Of a stretch of 64,000 bases of DNA, positions 35,605-44,129 are shown piece by piece. The DNA is from Providencia huaxiensis. GTDB lineage: Bacteria > Pseudomonadota > Gammaproteobacteria > Enterobacterales > Enterobacteriaceae. Each line of letters begins with the position of its first letter. Positions within the stretch are counted from its first letter, which is position 1. The stretch is from NCBI RefSeq assembly GCF_002843235.3, contig NZ_CP031123.2:2728001-2792000 (forward strand), written 5' to 3'. The notes below the pieces were generated by a model. The model searched no databases and was not told the DNA's origin. It worked only from the letters and a program-made list of their open reading frames with translations. The translations under genes and the position numbers were made by a program.

Positions 35605-36948
35605 ATGGCTGACAATTCAATAGATAAGCCAACATCAGGGAGTTGGCTGGAAAGACGCTTTGCTTTACGTGAGCGTGGAAGTTCAGTGAAAACAGAGTGT
35701 TTAGCCGGAATTACTGGTTTTTTAGCCGCGGCTTACCTTCTTGTGGTGATCCCCGGTTTACTTGCCGCTGGAGGGATGGATAAAGGCGCAGCAACCACTG
35801 GAACGATTATTGTCTTCGTTATTGCCAGTTTATTAATGGCATTCTACGCAAACTTACCCTTTATTGTTGGCCCTGGTATCGGAGGTTCTGTTCTTGTCGG
35901 TATTACTCTTGCAGGCAGTGAAGGTATTGACTGGCAAATAGGGCTAGGCATTGCTTGTTGGTCAGGGATCTTATTTTTTCTATTAACTAAATTTGGCTTG
36001 CGTGAAGTCGTTACACGCTCTGTCCCTCAATCAATTAAACTCGGATTAACTGCATCAATTGGTCTTTTCGTTGCCGTTTTAGGCTTTCGAAATGCAGGAT
36101 TAGTCCTCGCTAACCCAAAAACAAATGCATTAATGCTTGGTGATTTCCTTTCTCCTGGAGCGTTAGTCGCACTCGCAGGCTTTTTCATTGCCATTGCTCT
36201 ACAAGCTCGCAAAATACCAGGCGGAATTTTATGGGCAATTTTATTTGCCACCCTTTTGGGTATTCCATTTGGCGTCACAAAATTACCTGAAAGTTTTATT
36301 GGTATTCCACATTCTGTTGCCCCTGTCTTAGGCCATGTTGATTTAATTGGCGCACTAAATATCGCGTTTCTCCCTTTCTTATTTGTCTTTTTTGCCGCTG
36401 AATTTTTTTCAACGATGGGAACAACATTAGCCGTTGGCGGAGAAGCCGGTTTATTAGATAAAGAAGGTAATATGCCAAATATTAACCGCCCTTTTATCGT
36501 TGATTCTATTGCTGCTGCATTAGGCCCGTGGGTAGGTATTCCTGCGGCAACTGCACTTATTGAATCTTCAGCCGCGGCAGAGGCTGGGGGGAAAACAGGT
36601 ATGACCGCCCTTGCCGCTGCCTTTATGTTTTTATTAATGCTGTTATTTACGCCTATCGCATTAATGATCCCAGCCCAAGCCACAGCTCCAGCGCTCATTT
36701 TAATTGGACTAAATATGTTCAGCGGCTTACGAAAAGTGGACTTAGGCAATTTTACTGATGGCTTACCGGTATTAATGATGGTGATGATTACGTTAATCGC
36801 TAATAGTTTTGGTACAGGCATTGCGGGTGGGCTGCTATTTTATATTTTAATCAAAGCGGTTGCAGGCAAATGGAGAGAAATTCCAATTAGTTTGTGGATC
36901 CTCGCGGTACCGCTTGTTTATTATTTTTCAACGTTAGTAAAACACTAA
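35605..36948 (+). CDS. NCS2-family purine permease (AdeP/adenine type)
   Basis: A 447-residue inner-membrane transporter of the AzgA-like branch of NCS2 (adenine/hypoxanthine/guanine). Typical segments are TECLAGITGFLAAAYLLVVIPG, recognised by the N-terminal ERGSSVKTECLAGITGF, GPGIGGSVLVG, FFAAEFFSTMGTTLAVGGEAGLLD (about residues 263-286) and TALIESSAAAEAGGKTGM (about 314-331). AGGAGAG precedes ATG 35605. With ade it forms an adenine uptake and deamination operon under PurR and probably LysR control. Confidence 0.92.
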   Translation: MADNSIDKPTSGSWLERRFALRERGSSVKTECLAGITGFLAAAYLLVVIPGLLAAGGMDKGAATTGTIIVFVIASLLMAFYANLPFIVGPGIGGSVLVGITLAGSEGIDWQIGLGIACWSGILFFLLTKFGLREVVTRSVPQSIKLGLTASIGLFVAVLGFRNAGLVLANPKTNALMLGDFLSPGALVALAGFFIAIALQARKIPGGILWAILFATLLGIPFGVTKLPESFIGIPHSVAPVLGHVDLIGALNIAFLPFLFVFFAAEFFSTMGTTLAVGGEAGLLDKEGNMPNINRPFIVDSIAAALGPWVGIPAATALIESSAAAEAGGKTGMTALAAAFMFLLMLLFTPIALMIPAQATAPALILIGLNMFSGLRKVDLGNFTDGLPVLMMVMITLIANSFGTGIAGGLLFYILIKAVAGKWREIPISLWILAVPLVYYFSTLVKH

Positions 36949-36961
36949 TACCACGAGTGCC

Positions 36962-36994
36962 AGAAAAGCCGATACATCTGTTGTCGGCTTTTCT
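36962..36994. terminator. Terminator after the purine permease
   Basis: AGAAAAGCCGA (36962-36972) and TCGGCTTTTCT (36984-36994), an 11-bp stem. It lies between convergent genes and is bidirectional. Confidence 0.85.
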
Positions 36995-37006
36995 ATTCGA
37001 ATAAAT

Positions 37007-37411
37007 TTAGTTCAAAACTGCATGAGCTTCTATTTCTATTAACCATTCCGGCAAGGAAAGCCCTGAAACAATAACCCAAGAAGATGCAGGTGGCATATTG
37101 GGAAATTTTTCTTTTAATGCTCTCGCAATATCAGCTTGTTCTTCATGGCTATTAAAGCCCTCTTTGATATAAATACGTAGCATAGCCACATGAGATAAAT
37201 CGCCACCGGCCTCATGCAGTACATGTTCAATATTAATTAATGATTGCACGGTTTGTTCGTAAATTCCCCCAGCAACAGTTTCTTCCGCAGCATTCACACC
37301 AACCTGGCCTGATAGAAATAATTGTCGGGTTCCCGTTGTTTCTACGGCTTGGCTAAAGCCGTACTGCAAAGAATTGAAGACAGACGTTGGATTTATCAAT
37401 TTTTTAGTCAT
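37007..37411 (-). CDS. RidA-family protein
   Basis: A 134-residue protein of the RidA/YjgF/UK114 family. Recognisable parts are FLSGQVGVNAAEETVAGGIYEQT, here LSGQVG (about residues 34-39), LINIEHVLHEAGGDLSHV and the C-terminal PEWLIEIEAHAVL. Archetypal RidA has a conserved arginine near RXXV before the C-terminus; here the corresponding region reads PASSWVIVSGL, so it may belong to a side branch without imine deaminase activity. ATG 37411 with GGAAC upstream is chosen over 37465. A PurR half-site (GGCAAACG) lies about 70 bp upstream, too weak to claim. Confidence 0.85.
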   Translation of the reverse strand: MTKKLINPTSVFNSLQYGFSQAVETTGTRQLFLSGQVGVNAAEETVAGGIYEQTVQSLINIEHVLHEAGGDLSHVAMLRIYIKEGFNSHEEQADIARALKEKFPNMPPASSWVIVSGLSLPEWLIEIEAHAVLN

Positions 37412-38190
37412 TTTTGTTCCATCTTGAATAAAACAGTGAGGCAGTATAAGACTTTTTCTTTTCAATTCATTAAATATCAGGCAAACGTTATTTAATTAGT
37501 ATAATGAATCAAAAAATATTTTTGCAAAATAACCAATGCTTTTTCTGCTCGGGGTGGAGTCACCATTAATGTCGCGCTCTATGATATTTAACCATGCCAA
37601 TACCCATATAAACAGTAATCCAATCAACAAAATAAACTAATAAATCAATAAGTTACATTTATGGCACAAATAAAATCATACTATTATTTTAATCAATAAT
37701 ATTCACATTCATTCCACTGAGGTTAAAAGCAATTAATCGTTCAGATACTGAGCCCAAACGACATGTCCAAAACATCAATTTTCATTTGAATTATTAAGCG
37801 CATTCTACATCATGTAGCATTCCCCCTTTTCTCCTATATTTGCTAAGCGTCTTACATGCGGCACATCACACTTCTCATCATTCATATTGAATACGGTTTT
37901 ATTACCACGAGATAAAGCCAGTGCAAATATTAGTCATTACATAAATGTTCCCCAAATACACATCAGATATAAAAATCATAATTAACAATTAGTTAAGTTA
38001 AAAATGAATAATCTATTGCAGAATTTAATGACTCAATAAATGAAAAAGTAAAAATATCGCGGTTAACTAAAAGTTATAGATACCCAAACAAAACTCATTG
38101 TTAAATAAAAGTTACGCAAAGTAACTTAATTTATCGCTAATGTTAAATAACAACAGTGAAAGTTCTGGTAAACTAACTTGAGGTAAAATA
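37412..38190. other. 779-bp AT-rich spacer upstream of gltS
   Basis: No supported ORF or RNA gene. It holds a small palindrome CTACATCATGTAG (37805-37817) and the larger inverted repeat described at 38109-38127. A long untranslated leader or several promoters are possible. Confidence 0.45.
38109..38127 (+). promoter_or_regulatory. Inverted repeat upstream of gltS
   Basis: AAGTTAC-GCAAA-GTAACTT, perfect 7-bp arms, containing a T-N11-A core as in LysR operators. It ends 63 bp before ATG 38191. The LysR gene downstream at 39608 is the natural candidate to bind it. Confidence 0.55.
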
Positions 38191-39396
38191 ATGATCCTAG
38201 ATGCCAGCTACACTTTATTAGTCGCTTGTTTGGCGCTATTGATTGGTATGTTTGTTGTAAAATACACACCTTTTCTACAAAAAAACCATATTCCTGAAGC
38301 CGTTGTTGGCGGTTTTATTGTTGCTATCATTCTACTAATTGTTGATAAAACAGCAGGATACTCATTTACTTTTGATGCCTCGCTACAAAGCATTTTAATG
38401 ATTACCTTCTTTTCATCAATTGGATTGAGCTCAGATTTTTCGCGATTAATAAAAGGTGGTAAGCCACTTGTCTTATTAACTATCGCGGTGACTATCTTAA
38501 TTGCTATTCAAAATACCGTTGGTATGGGAATGGCTGTCATGCTTAATGAAAGCCCATTTATTGGTTTAATTGCGGGTTCAATCACACTAACCGGTGGCCA
38601 CGGCAACGCAGGGGCTTGGGGACCAATACTGGCTGATAAATATGGAGTGACAGGTGCCGTTGAATTAGCCATGGCATGTGCAACCTTAGGTTTAGTACTC
38701 GGTGGGTTAATTGGCGGCCCTGTTGCTCGCCATTTATTGAAAAAAGTATCAATTCCTAAAAGCACTGAGCTCGAAAAAGAAACGATCGTCGAAGCTTTCG
38801 AACAACCGAGTGTTAAACGAAAAATTAATGCTAATAATGTTATTGAAACCATCTCAATGCTAATTATCTGTATTGTCGTGGGCGGCTATATTAGCGAGTT
38901 TTTTAAAGATACCGTCATGCAATTACCAACCTTTGTTTGGTGTTTGTTTGTTGGCATTATAATTCGTAATGTCTTAACACATGTATTTAAGCACGAAGTT
39001 TTCGAGCCAACGGTTGATGTATTAGGTAGTGTTGCCTTGTCCTTATTCTTAGCAATGGCGCTAATGTCTTTAAAATTCGGTCAGCTCGCCAGTATGGCAG
39101 GCCCTGTTCTAATTATTATTGCCGTACAAACGGTGGTTATGGTTCTATTTGCAACGTTTGTTACCTTTAGAATGATGGGCAAAGATTATGACGCAGTTGT
39201 TATTAGTGCTGGGCACTGTGGGTTTGGAATGGGAGCAACACCAACCGCAATAGCAAATATGCAAACAGTCACTAAAGCATTCAGTCCTTCTCATAAAGCC
39301 TTCTTAGTGGTGCCGATGGTAGGTGCATTTATTGTCGATATTTCAAATAGTATCTTAATTAAAATCTTTCTCGAAATTGGTACGTACTTTACCTAG
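38191..39396 (+). CDS. gltS: Sodium/glutamate symporter GltS
   Basis: A 401-residue inner-membrane transporter of the ESS family, in two inverted halves. The half-repeats are visible: GLIAGSITLTGGHGNAGAWGP (about residues 125-145, GGHGNAGAWGP) and ISAGHCGFGMGATPTAIANMQ (about 345-365). EAVVGGFIVAII near the N-terminus is also typical. It imports glutamate with sodium. GAGG precedes ATG 38191, and a strong terminator follows, so it is a separate unit from the LysR-DadA-RidA genes. Confidence 0.95.
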   Translation: MILDASYTLLVACLALLIGMFVVKYTPFLQKNHIPEAVVGGFIVAIILLIVDKTAGYSFTFDASLQSILMITFFSSIGLSSDFSRLIKGGKPLVLLTIAVTILIAIQNTVGMGMAVMLNESPFIGLIAGSITLTGGHGNAGAWGPILADKYGVTGAVELAMACATLGLVLGGLIGGPVARHLLKKVSIPKSTELEKETIVEAFEQPSVKRKINANNVIETISMLIICIVVGGYISEFFKDTVMQLPTFVWCLFVGIIIRNVLTHVFKHEVFEPTVDVLGSVALSLFLAMALMSLKFGQLASMAGPVLIIIAVQTVVMVLFATFVTFRMMGKDYDAVVISAGHCGFGMGATPTAIANMQTVTKAFSPSHKAFLVVPMVGAFIVDISNSILIKIFLEIGTYFT

Positions 39397-39408
39397 CACA
39401 CAATCATA

Positions 39409-39456
39409 AAGGCCAGGCTATAACTTATGTATATAGCCTGGCCTTCGCTTTTTTAT
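39409..39456 (+). terminator. gltS terminator
   Basis: AAGGCCAGGCTATA (39409-39422), 9-nt loop, TATAGCCTGGCCTT (39432-39445), then CGCTTTTTTA. Strong 14-bp stem. Confidence 0.92.
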
Positions 39457-39529
39457 CTCTTTTTAATTTATACCGCCTAATTTCCTTCACCATTTTCAGT
39501 ACTAAATGAAGAGTTATTCAGATTAATTT

Positions 39530-39561
39530 GTATTAATTCGGTAGAATATGCGAATTAATAC
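39530..39561 (+). promoter_or_regulatory. Perfect 11-bp inverted repeat before the LysR gene
   Basis: GTATTAATTCG (39530-39540), 10-bp spacer, CGAATTAATAC (39551-39561), ending 46 bp before ATG 39608. Likely an autoregulatory operator; a hairpin in the leader is the alternative. Confidence 0.55.
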
Positions 39562-39607
39562 CAACAGTCGGTTTCTGTGAGTAAAGGCAAATAATAGGTT
39601 TCTGAAA

Positions 39608-40516
39608 ATGAAATTAAGGCATCTCGATATTTTTTATGCGGTCATGACCTGTGGTTCTTTAACCCGTGCAGCGGAGGTTTTACATATCTCACAACCCGCA
39701 GCAAGTAAGGCCTTAAAACATGCAGAACAACAACTTGGCTTAGTCTTATTCCAGAGAATAAGAGGAAAATTAATTCCGACTGCTGAGGCAAACCTACTAT
39801 TTGAGGAAGCCAAAGAAGTTTATCATAATTTAGATAAGCTCAGAATTTTAGCGCAAAACTTATCACGTGATCCACAAGGTAAATTAGCCATTGGCTGCTT
39901 ACCTAGCTTAGGGCTAAACTTAGTGCCTGAAGTAACCGCGCAATTTATAAAAAAGCACCCCAATATCAAACTCACGATCGGTACACATCATACAACGGAT
40001 ATTCTGCAGCTATTAACCCAACAAGATCTCGATATTGGTATTGGCTTTAATCTTGAAATTGAAGGGGGGATTACTGTTCTCCCCATTGCTGATATCCCAT
40101 TAGTTTATGTAGATAGCAAATTACCATTACACTCCCCTGTATCACTCACTGATATCGACCAAGAGCGTTGGATCCACCCTGGTTCTGATTCCTTATCTCA
40201 GCTATTACAAAAGCGTCACGAGTTTGCAGAATCAAATATTAGTGTGCACACCTACCATATGGCAGCAGAATTTGTCCAAGCTGGATTAGGCTGCAGTATT
40301 ACCGATATTTTTTCAGCCGAACACACATTACCTGAATCGATGATTTACCCATTACAGGAAGGTTTACATCTTGCCGTATCTGTTTTTCATCGAGCAGATA
40401 AGCCATTAACCAAAGCCGCACAGAATTATGTTAACACCTTGGCATCCACACTCGAAAAAAGAAACAAGGTAGTTAACCAAAAGTTATACTCTAGTAATGA
40501 AAACTCAATTGTTTAG
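39608..40516 (+). CDS. LysR-type regulator of the dadA-like/ridA operon
   Basis: A 302-residue LysR protein. The helix-turn-helix is SLTRAAEVLHISQPAASKALKHAEQQLGL (about residues 16-44, TRAAEVLHISQPAASKALKHAE). The effector domain begins GKLAIGCLPSLGLNLVPEV. It is related to the NocR/OccR-like group that senses amino acids, by general likeness only. It is transcribed in the same direction as the dehydrogenase and RidA genes, 56 bp upstream of the former, and is flanked by two inverted repeats that may be its sites. Confidence 0.9.
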   Translation: MKLRHLDIFYAVMTCGSLTRAAEVLHISQPAASKALKHAEQQLGLVLFQRIRGKLIPTAEANLLFEEAKEVYHNLDKLRILAQNLSRDPQGKLAIGCLPSLGLNLVPEVTAQFIKKHPNIKLTIGTHHTTDILQLLTQQDLDIGIGFNLEIEGGITVLPIADIPLVYVDSKLPLHSPVSLTDIDQERWIHPGSDSLSQLLQKRHEFAESNISVHTYHMAAEFVQAGLGCSITDIFSAEHTLPESMIYPLQEGLHLAVSVFHRADKPLTKAAQNYVNTLASTLEKRNKVVNQKLYSSNENSIV

Positions 40517-40572
40517 TTAGCTTATTCGCCGTTAAATAATAACATCTTGGTTATTATGGGTTACGGATTATT

Positions 40573-41814
40573 ATGACTAAACATGTGGTGGTAATTGGAG
40601 CTGGTGTTATTGGTTTAAGCACCGCCTATTCATTAATTAAAGCAGGCCAAACCGTAACATTAGTTGAATCAGATACCGATGTCGGTATGCAAACCAGTTT
40701 TGCTAACGGTGGGCAGCTCAGCTATCGCTATGTATCTCCCCTTGCTGATGCAGGTGTTCCTTTACAAGGCTTACGTTGGATGGGGAAAAGTGACTCACCT
40801 TTAAATTTAAAAATAATGCCTTCATTACAACAATGGTCTTGGTTAGCGCAATTCACATTAGCTTGTAACCGTAAAACCAATAAAGTTAATGGTGCCCATC
40901 TTTTACGTTTATCACTCCTGAGCCAAGAAATAATGAATAAATGGCGTAGCAATGGTGATATCGCTGATTTTGCTTGGGAAAAATCAGGGAAATTAATTAT
41001 CCACCGTGATAATAAAAGTTTCCAAAAAGCCAGTGAAACGGTTGATAAACAATTTCAAAAAGTATTAACACCCGCTGAAATTGTTGAACTAGAGCCTTCT
41101 TTAAAAAAGATACAGTCTCAGCTAGTAGGTGCAATATATGCCCCTAATGATGAGAGCGCTGATTGTTATTTATTCTGTAAAAATCTACTGCAATATTTAC
41201 TCACACAACCTAAATTTAAACTTTGTTTGCAGCACAGTGTTAAATCTTTCATTACACAAAATAACGAAGTCACTGGAATAGCCACTCACCAGGGAACGAT
41301 CCAAGCTGATGATTTTATTGTTTGTGCAGGAAATGGTAGCCGCGAATTATTAAAACCACTGAATATTAATGTTCCTATTTTAGGGTTAAAGGGGTATAGC
41401 CTAAGTGTCGAATACCCGCAAACTGAACATATTGTTCCGAAAATTAATGTTACCGACTACGCCAATAAAATTGTCTATGCCAAACTGAATGACCAATTAC
41501 GCATTGCTGCAATGGTTGATATTGGCTATGACAATCAAGGTTTACGTGAAAATAGAATACAAGCACTCAAAAATATTATAAAAAATACCTTCCCTGAATT
41601 ACCCAAAATTAACGATGCTGAAAGTTGGTGTGGCTTACGCCCTTCAACACCCAAAGGCCCTCCTTTATTAGGAAAAACTGCCTATAAAAATTTATGGCTT
41701 AATATTGGACACGGTAGTTTAGGGTTTACTCTTGCCGCAGGCAGCGCGGAAATATTGACTCAGCTTATAACAAAACAAACATCCCCCATTTCTTTAACTG
41801 GATTAACGAGGTAA
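40573..41814 (+). CDS. DadA-type D-amino-acid dehydrogenase (FAD-dependent)
   Basis: A 413-residue FAD oxidoreductase of the DAO superfamily. The N-terminal dinucleotide site is VVVIGAGVIGLSTAYSLIKAG (VIGAGVIGLSTAYS, about residues 6-19) followed by the glutamate of TLVESD. The DadA signatures TSFANGGQLSYRYVSPLADAGVPL (about 42-65), LKGYSLSVEYP and the C-terminal GLRPSTPKGPPLLG and LNIGHGSLGFTLAAGSAE fit the quinone-linked D-amino-acid dehydrogenase. It should turn a D-amino acid into a 2-oxo acid, passing electrons to the membrane. RidA starts 2 nt later. It differs clearly from the Tat-anchored L-amino-acid deaminases of Proteus/Providencia. Confidence 0.88.
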   Translation: MTKHVVVIGAGVIGLSTAYSLIKAGQTVTLVESDTDVGMQTSFANGGQLSYRYVSPLADAGVPLQGLRWMGKSDSPLNLKIMPSLQQWSWLAQFTLACNRKTNKVNGAHLLRLSLLSQEIMNKWRSNGDIADFAWEKSGKLIIHRDNKSFQKASETVDKQFQKVLTPAEIVELEPSLKKIQSQLVGAIYAPNDESADCYLFCKNLLQYLLTQPKFKLCLQHSVKSFITQNNEVTGIATHQGTIQADDFIVCAGNGSRELLKPLNINVPILGLKGYSLSVEYPQTEHIVPKINVTDYANKIVYAKLNDQLRIAAMVDIGYDNQGLRENRIQALKNIIKNTFPELPKINDAESWCGLRPSTPKGPPLLGKTAYKNLWLNIGHGSLGFTLAAGSAEILTQLITKQTSPISLTGLTR

Positions 41815-41816
41815 TC

Positions 41817-42170
41817 ATGTCAATTAAACGGAACAACCCGAAACCACGCTTAGCAGACAGCGTTGAATATGCAGGGATAGTTTATTTATCAGGGCAAGTG
41901 CCTAATGATCTAACTGGTGACATAATTCAACAAACAACTGAGGTTTTAGCGAAAATTGATGCCTTACTCGCTGCAAGCGACAGTGATAAAACTCGAATTT
42001 TATCTGCTCAAGTTTGGATTAAAGATATGGCAAGGGATTTTTCAGCGTTTAACGCTGTGTGGGAAAAATGGATGCCAGTTGAAAGCAGCCCAGCCCGTGC
42101 TGCTGTTGAAGCCAATATGGCTCGAGACCAAGTGCTTGTTGAAATAATGGTAACAGCCGCTAAATTTTAA
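41817..42170 (+). CDS. RidA-family imine deaminase
   Basis: A 117-residue RidA protein: RLADSVEYAGIVYLSGQVPNDLTGDIIQQTTEV, recognised by YLSGQVP, then KIDALLAASDSDKTRILSAQVWIKDM and the active-site region PVESSPARAAVEANMARDQVLVEI with the conserved arginine of PARAAVEA. It hydrolyses reactive 2-imino acids, the immediate product of amino-acid oxidation, which suits its position 2 nt after the dehydrogenase. A hairpin terminator follows. Confidence 0.93.
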   Translation: MSIKRNNPKPRLADSVEYAGIVYLSGQVPNDLTGDIIQQTTEVLAKIDALLAASDSDKTRILSAQVWIKDMARDFSAFNAVWEKWMPVESSPARAAVEANMARDQVLVEIMVTAAKF

Positions 42171-42186
42171 TATTACATTTAATAAT

Positions 42187-42224
42187 AGCAGCGAGATCTT
42201 ATAATAAAGATCTGCTGCTTTTTA
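42187..42224 (+). terminator. Terminator after ridA
   Basis: AGCAGCGAGATCTT (42187-42200), loop ATAATA, AAGATCTGCTGCT (42207-42219), one bulged base, then TTTTT. Ends the LysR-DadA-RidA unit. Confidence 0.85.
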
Positions 42225-42398
42225 TTCATTATTTTTCAATTCATTCTATCAGATAGAAAATGACTATTTTTCAATTTAACAAATATACTCAATCCCATTA
42301 CGAATAATAATATTTTATTATTTACCACATTAATTAGTATTAATTTTATAAAAATAAAAATCACAAGACTATTATTAATTAATAATTGGAGAAATAAA

Positions 42399-44060
42399 AT
42401 GAACGAAACTGTGATTGAATATATTTTATCTAAACTATATGACTTAGGAATTGAAGATATTTTTGGTGTACCGGGTGATTATTCCTTTCCTACTAATGAT
42501 ACGGTTTGTACAATGCCTTATTTACGTTGGGTTGGTAACTGCAATGAACTCAATGCAGCCTATGCTGCTGATGGGTATGCTAGAGTTAAAGGAATGGCCG
42601 CATTATCAACAACATTTGGCGTTGGCGAACTAAGTGCGCTAAATGCGATAGCGGGTTCTTTTGCAGAACGATTACCAATATTTCACTTAGTTGGGATGCC
42701 ACCAAGCCAATCACAGCAAAACCAACGCATTGCTCATCATACATTAGGAAATGGAAACTATGATGCATTTTATAAAATGAGCCAGCATATTGTCTGTGCT
42801 CATGCCATCATTACCCCTGAGAATTGTATTGAAGAAACAAAGCGACTAATAGCTTGTGCATTACATGAACGACGCCCAGTTTATTTTGGATTACCTGCTG
42901 ATTTTGCAATGCAGCCTATTATCAAACAAACTAACACCCCCTTATCATTAGAGCCAAAAAGCTGTTCAAAAACGCTAAAAATCACCGTTAATCAGATAAT
43001 TAATAAATTAATTAATAGTAAACAAGCCTGTCTATTGGCTGGCTCTATATCTTTACGTTTAGGGCTAGAAAAAGAGTTACAAGATATTATTGAACATACC
43101 CAAATTCCCTATGCAACCCTCTTTATGGATAAGAGCGTGTTAGATGAAACTAACACACAATATATGGGAATGTATGCAGGTGATTTCATCAATCCACAAG
43201 TGACTTCATTTGTAGAAAGCTGTGATTGTATTTTAAATTTCGGCACAATTATGTCAGATTTTAATACGGCTTGTTATACCTCAAATATTAAAACTGAAGA
43301 CATCATCCATATTATGGATAACTACGTAATTATAGATGGCCAATGCTACAATAATATTTATATGAAGGATATTCTTTTAGCCTTAAAGAATAATTTAATA
43401 TCTCCTACTCATTATCCTTTTAGTCAAAATTCATTCCCAAGAGCACAATCACTTGGGGAGCCAATCGTTTCAGCCACAAAAGAAATAACGGAAACATTCT
43501 TATACCCTCGATTAGAAAAAATGCTCAAACCTAACGATATGATATTTGGTGATACAGGCACATTCACCATGGGCTTAGCATTTGCACTTTTACCTAAAGG
43601 TGCATCCTTTCAAACTCAATCTTTGTGGGGATCAATTGGTTGGGCGACTCCTGCTGCATTAGGTGCAGCCTTAGCATCTCCCTCTCGTCGTATTATTTTA
43701 ATAACCGGTGAAGGTGCTCATCAATTAACTATGCAAGAAATTAGTCAATTTGCACGATTCGGATTAAAACCTATTATTTTTGTTCTAAATAACGATGGCT
43801 ACCTTATCGAGCGACTATTTTGTCGAGAACCTGAATATTATTATAACGATGTTGCTAAATGGAATTATGCACAACTACCTTCGGCACTTGGGTGTGATGA
43901 TTGGTATTGTAAAAAAGTAACAACCTGCGAGGAACTCAATGACACCTTACTGCATATTGAAACTCTAGAGACCGCAGCTTACATTGAAATAATTACCGAT
44001 CGGTATGATGCATCAAAATATTTGGTGAAAATGGGAGAAGCGATTACCTCCATATATTAA
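42399..44060 (+). CDS. ipdC: Thiamine-diphosphate 2-oxo-acid decarboxylase (indole/phenylpyruvate type)
   Basis: A 553-residue enzyme of the pyruvate/indolepyruvate decarboxylase family, removing CO2 from a 2-oxo acid to give an aldehyde. The cofactor-activating glutamate is in NCNELNAAYAADGYAR (about residues 46-61), and the paired active-site histidines are in RIAHHTLG (about 110-117). The C-terminal ThDP/Mg motif reads GEGAHQLTMQEIS...VLNND (about 441-471), with GEG instead of the usual GDG. It matches the alpha-keto-acid decarboxylase group that includes IpdC and phenylpyruvate decarboxylases; which oxo acid is used cannot be read from sequence. GGAG precedes ATG 42399. It lies between the amino-acid dehydrogenase operon and the Mo-dehydrogenase cluster. 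Confidence 0.85.
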   Translation: MNETVIEYILSKLYDLGIEDIFGVPGDYSFPTNDTVCTMPYLRWVGNCNELNAAYAADGYARVKGMAALSTTFGVGELSALNAIAGSFAERLPIFHLVGMPPSQSQQNQRIAHHTLGNGNYDAFYKMSQHIVCAHAIITPENCIEETKRLIACALHERRPVYFGLPADFAMQPIIKQTNTPLSLEPKSCSKTLKITVNQIINKLINSKQACLLAGSISLRLGLEKELQDIIEHTQIPYATLFMDKSVLDETNTQYMGMYAGDFINPQVTSFVESCDCILNFGTIMSDFNTACYTSNIKTEDIIHIMDNYVIIDGQCYNNIYMKDILLALKNNLISPTHYPFSQNSFPRAQSLGEPIVSATKEITETFLYPRLEKMLKPNDMIFGDTGTFTMGLAFALLPKGASFQTQSLWGSIGWATPAALGAALASPSRRIILITGEGAHQLTMQEISQFARFGLKPIIFVLNNDGYLIERLFCREPEYYYNDVAKWNYAQLPSALGCDDWYCKKVTTCEELNDTLLHIETLETAAYIEIITDRYDASKYLVKMGEAITSIY

Positions 44061-44076
44061 CTAGATTATTTGTAAT

Positions 44077-44106
44077 TAGCTCCGCCATCTAAAATGGCGT
44101 GAGCTA
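44077..44106. terminator. Bidirectional terminator between decarboxylase and xdhC-like gene
   Basis: TAGCTC-CGCCAT (44077-44088), loop, ATGGCG (44094-44099), bulged T, GAGCTA (44101-44106). It separates convergent genes; flanking T tracts are short. Confidence 0.65.
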
Positions 44107-44129
44107 TTAGAAATACAATTACGTTATAT

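Noticed and set aside
36027..36821. 264-codon open frame antisense to the purine permease gene
   Set aside because: Low-complexity A/N/P/S-rich translation with no start context; it mirrors the codon pattern of the real permease on the other strand.
37479..37494. PurR-like sequence upstream of the RidA gene (AGGCAAACGTTATTTA)
   Set aside because: The left half matches the consensus but three fixed positions in the right half do not.
40573..41814. DadA-type gene considered to be the Proteus/Providencia L-amino-acid deaminase
   Set aside because: It lacks the N-terminal Tat/membrane segment and is shorter; the internal motifs fit D-amino-acid dehydrogenase.
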